A stretch of DNA of 17,196 nt from GCA-2712985 sp964515905. Its GTDB lineage: Bacteria > Pseudomonadota > Alphaproteobacteria > UBA7887. Position numbers and translations under genes: made by a program. The stretch is from positions 1 through 17,196 of the forward strand of contig CAZEWK010000078.1 of the NCBI GenBank assembly GCA_964515905.1, written 5' to 3'. Position 1 is the stretch's first letter. Every line of letters begins with the position of its first letter. The notes below the pieces were generated by a model, which saw only the letters and a list, made by a program, of their open reading frames with translations, did not search any database and was not told the DNA's origin. Below are positions 1 through 7,301 of this stretch, in pieces.

Positions 1-744
1 GGGCCCTTCAATATTCAGGGATTAATTCCCAGTTACCCAGATGCACGCGATATTTATATTCCTATTAACATGTGGGTTATCGACCACCCAAAAGGGTTGG
101 TGGTATTCGACACTGGCAACAATGCGGCAATCTCTGATGGCAACTGCACCAGTCACTGGGCGGAAGGTCTCTGTGACTTTATTAAACCGAGCCAGACGAG
201 CGCAGACCAAATTGATAACCAACTGAAGAAATTGGGATTCAGCGTCAGTGATGTGGACATTGTGATTACATCACATTCCCATTTGGACCATATCGGTAAT
301 ATCGAAATGTTCCCAGATGCGATTCACGTGATCCAAAAGAAAGAGCTGTACCAAGCATGGTGGCCAGAAAGCTTCCAACGCGGCGGTGCCCATGTCCAGG
401 CTGATTATGACGATGCTAGAGACTTCCGTTATTTCAAAATGAACGGAGACTACGACTTGTTCGGGGATGGGAGCGTAATAATCCTCAGCACACCGGGTCA
501 TACCCTCGGCCATCAGTCTGTCAAAGTCGTTCTTCCAGAAACTGGACCCGTGATCTTGGCACAGGATGCAATTTGGATGGAGGAAAATCTAGAAGGGTAT
601 CCGGCAGGCCTAAATTACAGTGTCTTGGATTACACAGACTCAGTAGAAAGACTGAAGATGATGCGGGACGTAGAACAAGCCCCTCTTTGGTTTGGACACA
701 GCATGAAGCAATATGAGTCGATGGGCGAAAAGTGGTATAAATAG
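1..744 (+). CDS. N-acyl homoserine lactonase-like MBL-fold metallo-hydrolase (5' partial)
   Basis: The reading frame is open from the first base of the window, so the true start lies upstream and the first 20-40 residues are probably missing. The visible 247 residues are a metallo-beta-lactamase-fold hydrolase. The zinc motif HSHLDH (H-x-H-x-D-H) is encoded at about 274-291. It is followed by the third histidine in a TPGHTLGH motif (about 493-513), the bridging aspartate in AQDAIW and a late histidine in FGHSMK, the full two-metal ligand set. The pattern 'PINMWVIDHP...FDTG' near the beginning and the spacing of the later ligands resemble AiiA/AttM-type lactonases, which open the ring of N-acyl homoserine lactones. 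Related enzymes act on other lactones, so the substrate is inferred only. An internal ATG at position 70 is not the likely start because conserved fold residues precede it. The gene ends just before a strong terminator and is not part of the following ABC operon. Confidence 0.85.
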   Translation, partial: GPFNIQGLIPSYPDARDIYIPINMWVIDHPKGLVVFDTGNNAAISDGNCTSHWAEGLCDFIKPSQTSADQIDNQLKKLGFSVSDVDIVITSHSHLDHIGNIEMFPDAIHVIQKKELYQAWWPESFQRGGAHVQADYDDARDFRYFKMNGDYDLFGDGSVIILSTPGHTLGHQSVKVVLPETGPVILAQDAIWMEENLEGYPAGLNYSVLDYTDSVERLKMMRDVEQAPLWFGHSMKQYESMGEKWYK

Positions 745-766
745 ACCTCGCCTTTAATAAACATGG

Positions 767-798
767 AATAAGGGGGCTTCGAAAGAAGCCTCCTTATT
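767..798 (+). terminator. Strong intrinsic terminator after the MBL-fold hydrolase gene
   Basis: A 14-bp hairpin stem (arms 767-780 and 785-798, one G-U wobble, otherwise complementary) closes on a GAAA tetraloop at 781-784. It is followed by a T-rich stretch (tatttcag), and the outer stem base pairs are A/T, so it could work in both directions. It isolates the hydrolase gene from the ABC operon, whose first start codon lies only 28 bases beyond the stem. Confidence 0.85.
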
Positions 799-826
799 TA
801 TTTCAGCAATTTCTAATCAGGCCATC

Positions 827-1777
827 ATGATTTCTCTCGAGTCAGTTAGCAAACGATATGGTTCCAAGACAGTCGTGGATGACCTTTCCTTCACAGTAAA
901 GGCGGGGGAAATTGTTGGTTTCCTGGGGCCTAATGGAGCCGGGAAAACTACTACATTAAGAATGATTTCTGGCTATATCACACCTACGACCGGTCGTGTT
1001 CAGGTTGCGGGCTTTGACATGGCGACAGAAAATACCATGGCGGCTCAAAAGATAGGCTATCTACCCGAGTTACCCCCATTATACGACACTCTTAGTGTGG
1101 TCGGATATCTTCGCTTTATAGCCAAAGTCAAAGGTGTGCCCCGACAAGATGTTACCATTGAGCTTGATCGAGTATCGACAGCTTGCAGACTAGAAACTGT
1201 GTTTCGTCATGAGATATTCAAGTTATCAAAAGGATACCGCCAGAGACTGGGTCTTGCTCAGGCTTTAATCGGACGGCCCGATGTTTTACTGCTTGACGAA
1301 CCCACTAACGGCCTAGACCCCGGGCAAATACAGGAAACAAGAGAAGTAATTCGTTCTTTTGGAGAGGAACACACCGTACTGTTAAGCACGCATATCTTAT
1401 CGGAAGTGACTCGCATTTGCCAACGAGTGGCCATTATAAATCATGGACGGTTGCTGACTATTGATACTCCCGAAGGTCTACAAACTGCGGCGGAGCAAAC
1501 CAATAGAATAGTTCTGAAAATATCGGGTGCCCTAGAAAACCTCCGTGACGAGTTGCTTGCGGTAGGGGGCATTCGGGGTGTCCAAATCGGAGAACCCGAT
1601 AATATTGGAGTACGTGTGGTCGAATGCGATACGGAAGACAGAGATGGCATTGACGCAACAATCGCTCGAAAAGTAGCAGCTCATTGGTCACTGCACCATC
1701 TAGAACGCCGCCAACCAACCCTTGAAAATATATTTCTTCGGTATGTTCGCGGATCATCGGAGGGAACAGCTTCATGA
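827..1777 (+). CDS. ABC transporter ATP-binding protein (GldA/DrrA-like)
   Basis: A 316-residue ABC ATPase that would power the membrane proteins encoded directly downstream. It has Walker A GPNGAGKT at about residues 34-41, an ABC signature of the LSKGY form at 133-137, Walker B LLLDEP with the catalytic Glu at 158, a D-loop NGLDP, and the H-loop His in STHI near 189. The Q-loop position carries 'GYLPE', with Glu instead of Gln, as is common in the GldA/DrrA/CcmA export group. After the ATPase core (about 1-215) there is an extra C-terminal domain of about 100 residues, also typical of this group. The start codon fits the usual N-terminus (MISLESVSKRYG). The stop overlaps the permease start by four bases, which implies translational coupling. 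The exported substrate is unknown. The GldA name points to gliding motility in Bacteroidota, but homologues are widespread in non-gliding bacteria. Confidence 0.93.
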   Translation: MISLESVSKRYGSKTVVDDLSFTVKAGEIVGFLGPNGAGKTTTLRMISGYITPTTGRVQVAGFDMATENTMAAQKIGYLPELPPLYDTLSVVGYLRFIAKVKGVPRQDVTIELDRVSTACRLETVFRHEIFKLSKGYRQRLGLAQALIGRPDVLLLDEPTNGLDPGQIQETREVIRSFGEEHTVLLSTHILSEVTRICQRVAIINHGRLLTIDTPEGLQTAAEQTNRIVLKISGALENLRDELLAVGGIRGVQIGEPDNIGVRVVECDTEDRDGIDATIARKVAAHWSLHHLERRQPTLENIFLRYVRGSSEGTAS

Positions 1778-2481
1778 ACGGCATAATTGCTGTCTACCAG
1801 AAAGAACTTTCTCTCTATTTTCGATCTCCCATTGCGTACTTTGTTGTTTCTGTTTTCCTAATTGGGACGGGATACTTTTTCAGCCATAACGTGTTTCTTA
1901 CAAACATTGCTACCATGGACTCTACTTTCCAGAGCATGGGCATCATGCTTACAATCGTGTGTCCAGTGATTTCTATGCGCCTATTTGCGGGGGAATATAG
2001 TTCTCGCACCATGGAACTACTGCTCACGCTTCCTTTGAAAAACTGGCAAACCGTGTTGGGAAAATTCCTGGGGGCAGTGACCATACTGGCATTGATGACA
2101 GCTGGGACCTTTGTTGACCTAATCCCTATGTACCTGTTCGCAGAACCAGAGACAACGACGATTATTTCTGGCTATATTGGATTTTTCCTACTAGGGGCAG
2201 CCTGTTTGGCTGTTGGACAATTCTTCTCTGTCTTGACCAAAAATCAAATAGTAGCAGCTTTACTGACAGTTTCCGCCCTCCTTGCATTTTGGTTTATTGG
2301 TCATTTGCAGAACTTTCAGTCTACTTATTTCTGGTGGCGATTATTTGAACACGTCTCCTTCTCAAATCATTTTGCTCATTTTATTCAAGGTCTAGTGCGT
2401 AGCGAGAGTGTTTTGTTTTATTTTTTAATATGCGCAACGTTCTTGACGATGAATGCAACCTATTTGCAGTGGCGACGATAA
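1774..2481 (+). CDS. ABC-2 type permease (GldF-like)
   Basis: A 235-residue integral membrane protein with about six hydrophobic segments (near residues 20-36, 54-70, 98-120, 130-152, 158-176 and 210-229), the usual topology of ABC-2 permeases. The N-terminal 'YQKELSLYFRSPIAYF' and the segment 'FAGEYSSRTMELLLTLPL' between the second and third helices match the family signature in which the permease couples to the ATPase. It is the transmembrane subunit of the exporter whose ATPase overlaps it by four bases upstream and whose GldG-like partner begins at its stop codon. At this length it is a single-domain subunit that would form a homodimer or pair with the GldG-like protein. The substrate is not predictable from sequence. 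Confidence 0.9.
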   Translation: MNGIIAVYQKELSLYFRSPIAYFVVSVFLIGTGYFFSHNVFLTNIATMDSTFQSMGIMLTIVCPVISMRLFAGEYSSRTMELLLTLPLKNWQTVLGKFLGAVTILALMTAGTFVDLIPMYLFAEPETTTIISGYIGFFLLGAACLAVGQFFSVLTKNQIVAALLTVSALLAFWFIGHLQNFQSTYFWWRLFEHVSFSNHFAHFIQGLVRSESVLFYFLICATFLTMNATYLQWRR

Positions 2482-2482
2482 A

Positions 2483-4108
2483 ATGGGCCATACTTTTCGC
2501 TCTGGCGTAAGTTTGCTGATTGGTATTGGATGTTTGTTTGCTGCACTCGTGGTACATACCATTCTTTTGGAAATATCTGCTTGGACAATAATATTAGCAC
2601 TAGTTGGAATTAGTTTATTCCTTTTAGGGGTTGTTTCTCTGAGGAAGGAACTTCGATCTGTTTTTCGGCGTCGGAGGGCGGAACTAGGTCTCTTTACGGC
2701 GGGTTTGATCGGAATATATATTGCTGTTGGATATTTTTCTCTCGTATATCCCTTGCGTTACGATATGACCGAAGCCGGATTGCACTCCCTATCCGAACAA
2801 ACTGTATCAATGCTCCAACGGCTGGAAAAAGAAGTTCACATCGTTTTTTTCCATAGCCATCAAATGGGAGAGACAATGGGACGGTATCAACTAATGGCCG
2901 ACCAATCGGATAAAGTTACAGTAGAGTTTCATGACCCCACCTTGAATCCAGCACAAGCACGATTACACGGTGTTCGCTTCCCCGGCACTGCAATTATGAC
3001 CAGCGAAGACCGTCGCAGTGTAATAAACGGTGACAGCGAAGCAGATATTGCAAATGGAATTCTTCGAATTTCGCAAGGGGTTACTCAGTTAATTTGTTTC
3101 CTCGATGGACATGGTGAAGCGGATCCATTTAGTAAGGAAATGCACGACCACATCGAAGGTTCCGCGGGCCACGATCATGGTATGGGGGTTGAATATATTC
3201 TTCATGAAACCCACGGCATGGCAAAAGCACGCGGAAGCCTCGAAAGTTTGAACTATGAAATCCGAAAAGTTTCGCTTCTGCAGGAAAAAAATAGCCTTGC
3301 AGACTGCCAAGTTCTCATCGTAGCGGGACCAAAAGCGACACTGCTCTCGTCAGAAATAGACTCCATCAAATCCTTTATGTTAACCGGCGGCAATGCTTTA
3401 TTTATGATCGATCCATTTATTGACACGGGGCTCGAACCAATCATTAATTCCTACGGAGCTCAGTTGGATGAGGGGATGGTTATTGATGAAACAAATCACT
3501 TTGGGACGGATTCTTCTGCGCCAGCTGTAACAAGCTACAATTACCATCAAATCACTCGCGAGGTACCTTTGACGTTCTACCCGGGATCCCGTTCTTTATC
3601 ACCAACCAATCCTGTTCCCGGTGTACAAGTTACCCCCATTGTTAACTCCTCTCGAAGCAGCTTCAGTGAAACTACTCGAGACCGCATTGCTTTTGATCGG
3701 AACAATGATCTCCCTGGTCCAAGAACCCTGATGCTCGCCGCCAATAGAAGACCTTTGGATGACAATGATGCCCAGCTTCTGGAGGACCTTACCAGAACGC
3801 CTGAAACATCCGATAGGCTTGAAGAAGCAAAGGCTGTTACAAAACATTCTCGAATGATAATCGTTGGAGATTCAGACTTTGCGACCAACTCATTTTTTCA
3901 TGTTCTTGGCAATGGGCATCTGTTTCTGAATGCGGTCAGCTACTTGGCAGCTCAAGAAAATTTGATTGGCATTAAACCCGCATTACGTGAATTGCCTCGC
4001 TTCAACTTCACTAACCGCCAGATGAAAGGAACGTTTTTTATTGCTCTGTTCTTAGTTCCTTCTCTTTTGTTCTTGATTGGAACCGCAGTATGGTGGCGGC
4101 AACGTTAA
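2483..4108 (+). CDS. GldG-like ABC transporter auxiliary protein with His-rich insertion
   Basis: I place the start at the ATG at 2483, immediately after the permease stop, giving 541 residues. An in-frame ATG at 2453 would overlap the permease by 29 bases and add ten polar residues. Hydrophobic helices lie near residues 10-28, 33-51 and 69-90, and one near 516-536. Between them is a large domain, presumably extracytoplasmic, of the GldG / 'ABC-type uncharacterized transport system' family. The YDMTEAGLHSLSEQT segment after the third helix and the 'FLDGHGE' motif near 206-212 are characteristic. Residues about 220-245 form a histidine-rich stretch with six His in 24 residues. This looks like an insertion beside the GHGE motif and may bind metal, which is an inference. 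Family members associate with the ATPase and permease, but their biochemical role is unknown. The next gene starts 15 bases downstream. Confidence 0.88.
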   Translation: MGHTFRSGVSLLIGIGCLFAALVVHTILLEISAWTIILALVGISLFLLGVVSLRKELRSVFRRRRAELGLFTAGLIGIYIAVGYFSLVYPLRYDMTEAGLHSLSEQTVSMLQRLEKEVHIVFFHSHQMGETMGRYQLMADQSDKVTVEFHDPTLNPAQARLHGVRFPGTAIMTSEDRRSVINGDSEADIANGILRISQGVTQLICFLDGHGEADPFSKEMHDHIEGSAGHDHGMGVEYILHETHGMAKARGSLESLNYEIRKVSLLQEKNSLADCQVLIVAGPKATLLSSEIDSIKSFMLTGGNALFMIDPFIDTGLEPIINSYGAQLDEGMVIDETNHFGTDSSAPAVTSYNYHQITREVPLTFYPGSRSLSPTNPVPGVQVTPIVNSSRSSFSETTRDRIAFDRNNDLPGPRTLMLAANRRPLDDNDAQLLEDLTRTPETSDRLEEAKAVTKHSRMIIVGDSDFATNSFFHVLGNGHLFLNAVSYLAAQENLIGIKPALRELPRFNFTNRQMKGTFFIALFLVPSLLFLIGTAVWWRQR

Positions 4109-4123
4109 GTTTGGAGTATCGGT

Positions 4124-4894
4124 ATGACCTACAGGTCGTTGGTTACTTGGGTTGTTTTTCTGTCGCTCACGCTCGGTATTATTGCGCATGAGGCCACAGA
4201 TATATTCAAGAAACAACCTCCTCCTAAAACCGGTCAACTGCCAATGTTCACATTTTTGGAGAAGCATCTTTGGAAAGTTGAGGTGCTCTACCAAGGAAAA
4301 TTTGCATTTTTCCAACGCGATGATCGCGGGAGATGGTTTCTGCACGACGGGAGCCATACACACGAATCCCTCAGTCCTGGTTCCACGTCTGATTCCCAGG
4401 AACCGCATTTTTCGGAAGCAGACTTATCTTTAAAAATAGAAGAGCAATTAAAGATGACAGCCCGAATGATAGCGGACCGTAAAATGTCTCTAAACGAAAC
4501 CGTCATCGACAATAGAGGCCATAGGCACAACGTTGGCGGAGCCAACTACTCAGATGACATAAGTATTGCCCCCTGTGAAGCAGAAACTGAAGAGTCTCGT
4601 TCGACTGAGGCCAGCTTCAATTGCTCGTCACTCGAAAGATTTGGATTGGAAAATCCGCCAATTATCCTGTCTTTCTATAGCTTGACCTTCTCCCCGCGTG
4701 AAACCAACGAACCTAGCTCGTTACTACCATTAGCAACTCTATATGCTGGAGATATGCTCCCTAGCAAATATACATATTATACCAAGAAGGGGGGAGACCC
4801 TTATATCTATCTAATTCCGCGATATTTTATCGCCATGCTTCTTGCGTTGGCTTTTGGGGAAGACCAGGCTCCCTCCCCTATGCCAGAAAAATAA
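4124..4894 (+). CDS. DUF4340-like membrane-anchored protein of the GldG-type ABC operon
   Basis: A 256-residue protein with a single N-terminal hydrophobic segment (about 7-22), probably an uncleaved anchor, and a soluble remainder. The 'LERFGLENPP' motif (about 170-179), a later 'LATLYAGD' and a C-terminal 'YIYLIPRY' echo the DUF4340 family, which is often encoded directly after GldG-like genes. Neighbourhood and these short motifs are the basis of the call. It is shorter than many DUF4340 proteins. The middle (about 74-165) is poorly conserved-looking and contains His patches (HDGSHTH near 74-80, HRH near 133-135), two cysteines (151 and 167) and an acidic run. It follows the GldG-like gene by 15 bases, so it is almost certainly co-transcribed and probably part of the same envelope complex. 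Its function is unknown. Confidence 0.65.
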   Translation: MTYRSLVTWVVFLSLTLGIIAHEATDIFKKQPPPKTGQLPMFTFLEKHLWKVEVLYQGKFAFFQRDDRGRWFLHDGSHTHESLSPGSTSDSQEPHFSEADLSLKIEEQLKMTARMIADRKMSLNETVIDNRGHRHNVGGANYSDDISIAPCEAETEESRSTEASFNCSSLERFGLENPPIILSFYSLTFSPRETNEPSSLLPLATLYAGDMLPSKYTYYTKKGGDPYIYLIPRYFIAMLLALAFGEDQAPSPMPEK

Positions 4895-4918
4895 ATTAGC
4901 TCAAGAAAAGAGTGTCAC

Positions 4919-4937
4919 AGGGTAAAATGACCCTTTT
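4919..4937 (+). terminator. Small hairpin plus T-run before the enolase-superfamily gene (weak terminator or attenuator)
   Basis: AGGGT (4919-4923) and ACCCT (4930-4934) form a 5-bp stem with a six-base loop, followed by four T in a row (4934-4937). It sits between the ABC operon and the next gene, just upstream of the AGGAGA ribosome binding site. The stem is too short for efficient termination alone. Confidence 0.3.
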
Positions 4938-4949
4938 AGGAGATAGTCC

Positions 4950-6131
4950 ATGACGGTTATTACACGCGTTGAAGTGCACGAATTTGGCTTTGACGGTCAA
5001 AATTTAGGGAAAGCCTCGGACGCCGGAAGTATCGGCACTCTCCATTATTTAAAAGGATCAGTAGCAAGAATCCAGAAATATGCCGTCCGAATCTACAGTG
5101 AAGACGGTTGCTGCGGGGAGTATGTAACCCACTGGGTTGCATCACCCTCCTCCCTTGGTCAGACCATTATGTTGGCCCCCCTCCTACTAGGTAAACACGC
5201 TGAACATCGAGAAGGCATTTATGATGACCTGAAACGGGATGCACGACAATTTGATCACATGGGGCACGGTGCCTTAGATATTGCCTTGTGGGACTGGCAG
5301 GGAAAACAGCTGAATTGCTCAATTAGCACCTTACTTGGCGCCTACAGAAATCGATTGCCAGCATACGCTAGCACCTACCATGCTGACAGGAATGGAGGCT
5401 TAGACAGCAAAGAGTCATTTGGTGAATTTGCACTTCAATGTAGATCCATGGGATATCGCGCATTCAAGATACACGGGTGGCACGAAGGAAACCGTAAGGA
5501 GGAAGCAGACAATGTAGCACACGTCCGCCGAACTGTAGGGGATGACATGGATCTGATGCTAGACCCTGCATGTGAACTTAGGACCTTCGCGGACGCTTTG
5601 TACGTGGGACGTGCATGTGATGAAGCGGGTTACTTCTGGTATGAAGACCCATTTAGGGATACAGGTACTTCCGCTTTTGCCCATAAGAAATTGCGGGAAA
5701 TGATCCGGACACCTCTTCTTCAAACAGAGCATGTACGGGGGGTTGAGCCCAAGGCCGATTTTCTGATCGCTGGTGGAACGGATTTTCTACGCTCGGACCC
5801 TGAATACGATATGGGTATAACTGGCTGCTTAAAAATTCATCATCTTGCAGAAGCACTCGGTGTCGACGTCGAGATACATACTTGCGGACCTGCGCATCGA
5901 CACCTGATGGCTGCCACACGGAATACAAACTATTATGAAGTCGGTCTTGTAGGACCCGACTGCCCCAATGCAGTACCTCCTGTCTACATGTGTGGCTACT
6001 CCGACCAACTAAATTGTATCGACTCTGATGGTTGTGTCGACGTGCCTAGTGGTCCCGGTCTAGGCGTAAGTTATGACTGGGGATTTATCGAGAAAAATCG
6101 AACACACCTGGAAGTCTTTGAAACGAAATAA
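4950..6131 (+). CDS. Mandelate racemase / muconate lactonizing enzyme family protein (enolase superfamily)
   Basis: A 393-residue enolase-superfamily enzyme with a capping domain at the N-terminus and a barrel from about residue 130. The metal ligands can be placed at Asp205 (LMLDPACE), Glu232 (WYEDPF) and Glu260 (LLQTEHV). Asp283 and His310 (VEIHTCG) align with the general acid/base Asp-His pair of the mandelate racemase subgroup. On the second strand the usual Lys-x-Lys is Lys173-Ile-His175 (FKIHGWHEG). Such enzymes abstract a proton next to a carboxylate, giving racemisation, dehydration of sugar acids or cycloisomerisation. The acid used here is not predictable. A good Shine-Dalgarno (AGGAGA) lies seven bases before the ATG. 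It opens the enzyme run and is followed, after a 119-base gap, by a PhyH-like oxygenase gene. Confidence 0.88.
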   Translation: MTVITRVEVHEFGFDGQNLGKASDAGSIGTLHYLKGSVARIQKYAVRIYSEDGCCGEYVTHWVASPSSLGQTIMLAPLLLGKHAEHREGIYDDLKRDARQFDHMGHGALDIALWDWQGKQLNCSISTLLGAYRNRLPAYASTYHADRNGGLDSKESFGEFALQCRSMGYRAFKIHGWHEGNRKEEADNVAHVRRTVGDDMDLMLDPACELRTFADALYVGRACDEAGYFWYEDPFRDTGTSAFAHKKLREMIRTPLLQTEHVRGVEPKADFLIAGGTDFLRSDPEYDMGITGCLKIHHLAEALGVDVEIHTCGPAHRHLMAATRNTNYYEVGLVGPDCPNAVPPVYMCGYSDQLNCIDSDGCVDVPSGPGLGVSYDWGFIEKNRTHLEVFETK

Positions 6132-6183
6132 TGTAAGCATATTCTGAGAGCTAGTCTTTTTCTAAACAATCAGCGACAAAGAA

Positions 6184-6212
6184 GTGACTCTGTGGCCCGA
6201 GTTGCTTAGAAT
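6184..6212 (+). promoter_or_regulatory. Possible sigma-70 promoter for the PhyH-like gene
   Basis: GTGACT (6184-6189) and TAGAAT (6207-6212) are separated by 17 bases, matching 4/6 and 5/6 of the -35 and -10 consensus. Transcription would start near 6219, leaving a leader of about 30 bases that contains the AGGGAGA ribosome binding site. Confidence 0.4.
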
Positions 6213-6250
6213 AGAACAACAAAGACAGCCAAAAGGGAGAATTTCGAACC

Positions 6251-7159
6251 ATGAAGCAAAATGCCATGGCAAAACTCACAGATCTCCAGAGAGAACAGTG
6301 GGCTGTGGACGGATTTATTCAACTCGAAGGCGCACTAAGCCCTGAAGAAGTGAAACTCTTCAGCGAAGAAATCGATCGTATTCGATTGATCCCCGGATAT
6401 GAACCCGGACGCGCAAAAAATAGACCCCTAGGACATTATGAATGGGTGGACCAAGCAAATCCCGATATGAGTTCTTTTATGGACCGGAGGGATCTTCTTC
6501 CCTACCATCAAGCGTTCATCGATCTAATAGATCGTCCAAACGTGTTTGATCTGATTGTCGACATTATGGGGCCCTATCTCCAGTTTTCGATGTCACAAGC
6601 AATCGTGCGTGGCGGAAACGATGGCTTTCCCGGATATACACACACAGATGGAGGTCAAGGACAACGGTTAGTAAGGGTAACCGAAACAAGTGCTCCCATC
6701 GCGATGAAGGCGATGTATCTATTAACGGATGTAAACCAGGAGAATAGCGGAAACTTTACCGTATATCCGGGTAGCCATATGCGCTCCTTTCCTAAATCGC
6801 AAGAACGGACACCAAACCCCCATGGGCCTGGAGCGGTGCAGTTAATGGGAAAAGCAGGAGACTGTTACTTATTTTCACATTCTCTGTGGCACGGTCCTGC
6901 GCCAAACCACACAGATCACGGCAGGAAGACCATTTTATACAATTATTCCCAAATGTTCGTCCGGTGGTATGACTATGGAGCCGTTGTACCGGAAGAAATT
7001 TTATCCAAATGCTCAAATCGGCAAAGACGTTTGCTTGGTGATTTAGGGTACGAATTCCGGCCAGGATCGTATTTTTATGTACCTGAGGACCAAGAGGCCG
7101 TAATCTATCAGGATGAAAGTCTTAGTAATGTTTTACAGCCACCACACGTGAATGCTTAA
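6251..7159 (+). CDS. Phytanoyl-CoA dioxygenase (PhyH) family Fe(II)/2-oxoglutarate oxygenase
   Basis: A 302-residue PhyH-family protein. The iron triad can be placed at His131 and Asp133 (HTDGG, the H-x-D pair) and the distal His214 (LWHGPAPN). Arg225 (GRKTILYNY) is in the position that binds the 2-oxoglutarate carboxylate. The 'GNFTVYPGSH' segment (about 168-176) is the usual strand motif before the distal histidine. Enzymes of this family couple decarboxylation of 2-oxoglutarate to hydroxylation of a substrate, often an acyl-CoA or a small natural product. The actual substrate is unknown. I chose the ATG at 6251 because AGGGAGA lies upstream at a usable distance. A second ATG five codons in is possible. 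The gaps on both sides (119 and 142 bases) suggest its own promoter rather than tight coupling. Confidence 0.88.
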   Translation: MKQNAMAKLTDLQREQWAVDGFIQLEGALSPEEVKLFSEEIDRIRLIPGYEPGRAKNRPLGHYEWVDQANPDMSSFMDRRDLLPYHQAFIDLIDRPNVFDLIVDIMGPYLQFSMSQAIVRGGNDGFPGYTHTDGGQGQRLVRVTETSAPIAMKAMYLLTDVNQENSGNFTVYPGSHMRSFPKSQERTPNPHGPGAVQLMGKAGDCYLFSHSLWHGPAPNHTDHGRKTILYNYSQMFVRWYDYGAVVPEEILSKCSNRQRRLLGDLGYEFRPGSYFYVPEDQEAVIYQDESLSNVLQPPHVNA

Positions 7160-7185
7160 CGCAGCGAGAAAGTGGTAGATGCAAG

Positions 7186-7219
7186 TCCTGGCGGCTCTGC
7201 TCCTATAGAGTTGCCAGGA
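7186..7219 (+). terminator. Inverted repeat downstream of the PhyH-like gene, possible terminator
   Basis: TCCTGGC (7186-7192) and GCCAGGA (7213-7219) are perfectly complementary. After a two-base mismatch the pairing extends by CTCT/AGAG, giving an interrupted 11-bp stem with an eight-base loop. The following tail (tatctttaatcc) is only moderately T-rich. It could equally be a protein-binding or mRNA-stabilising structure. Confidence 0.45.
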
Positions 7220-7301
7220 TATCTTTAATCCAGGAACGTTTTATGACGGCTAGCGGCACAGTGCGTCATGGACACAGCTGAATATTAAATAAGGTAGAAC
7301 A

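Noticed and set aside
2453..2482. Upstream ATG of the GldG-like gene overlapping the permease
   Set aside because: It adds ten polar residues unlike the family's N-terminus. The ATG at 2483, right after the permease stop, is more natural.
4052..4408. 118-residue - strand frame across the GldG-like/DUF4340-like junction
   Set aside because: It would run antisense through a tightly packed operon and shows no conserved feature.
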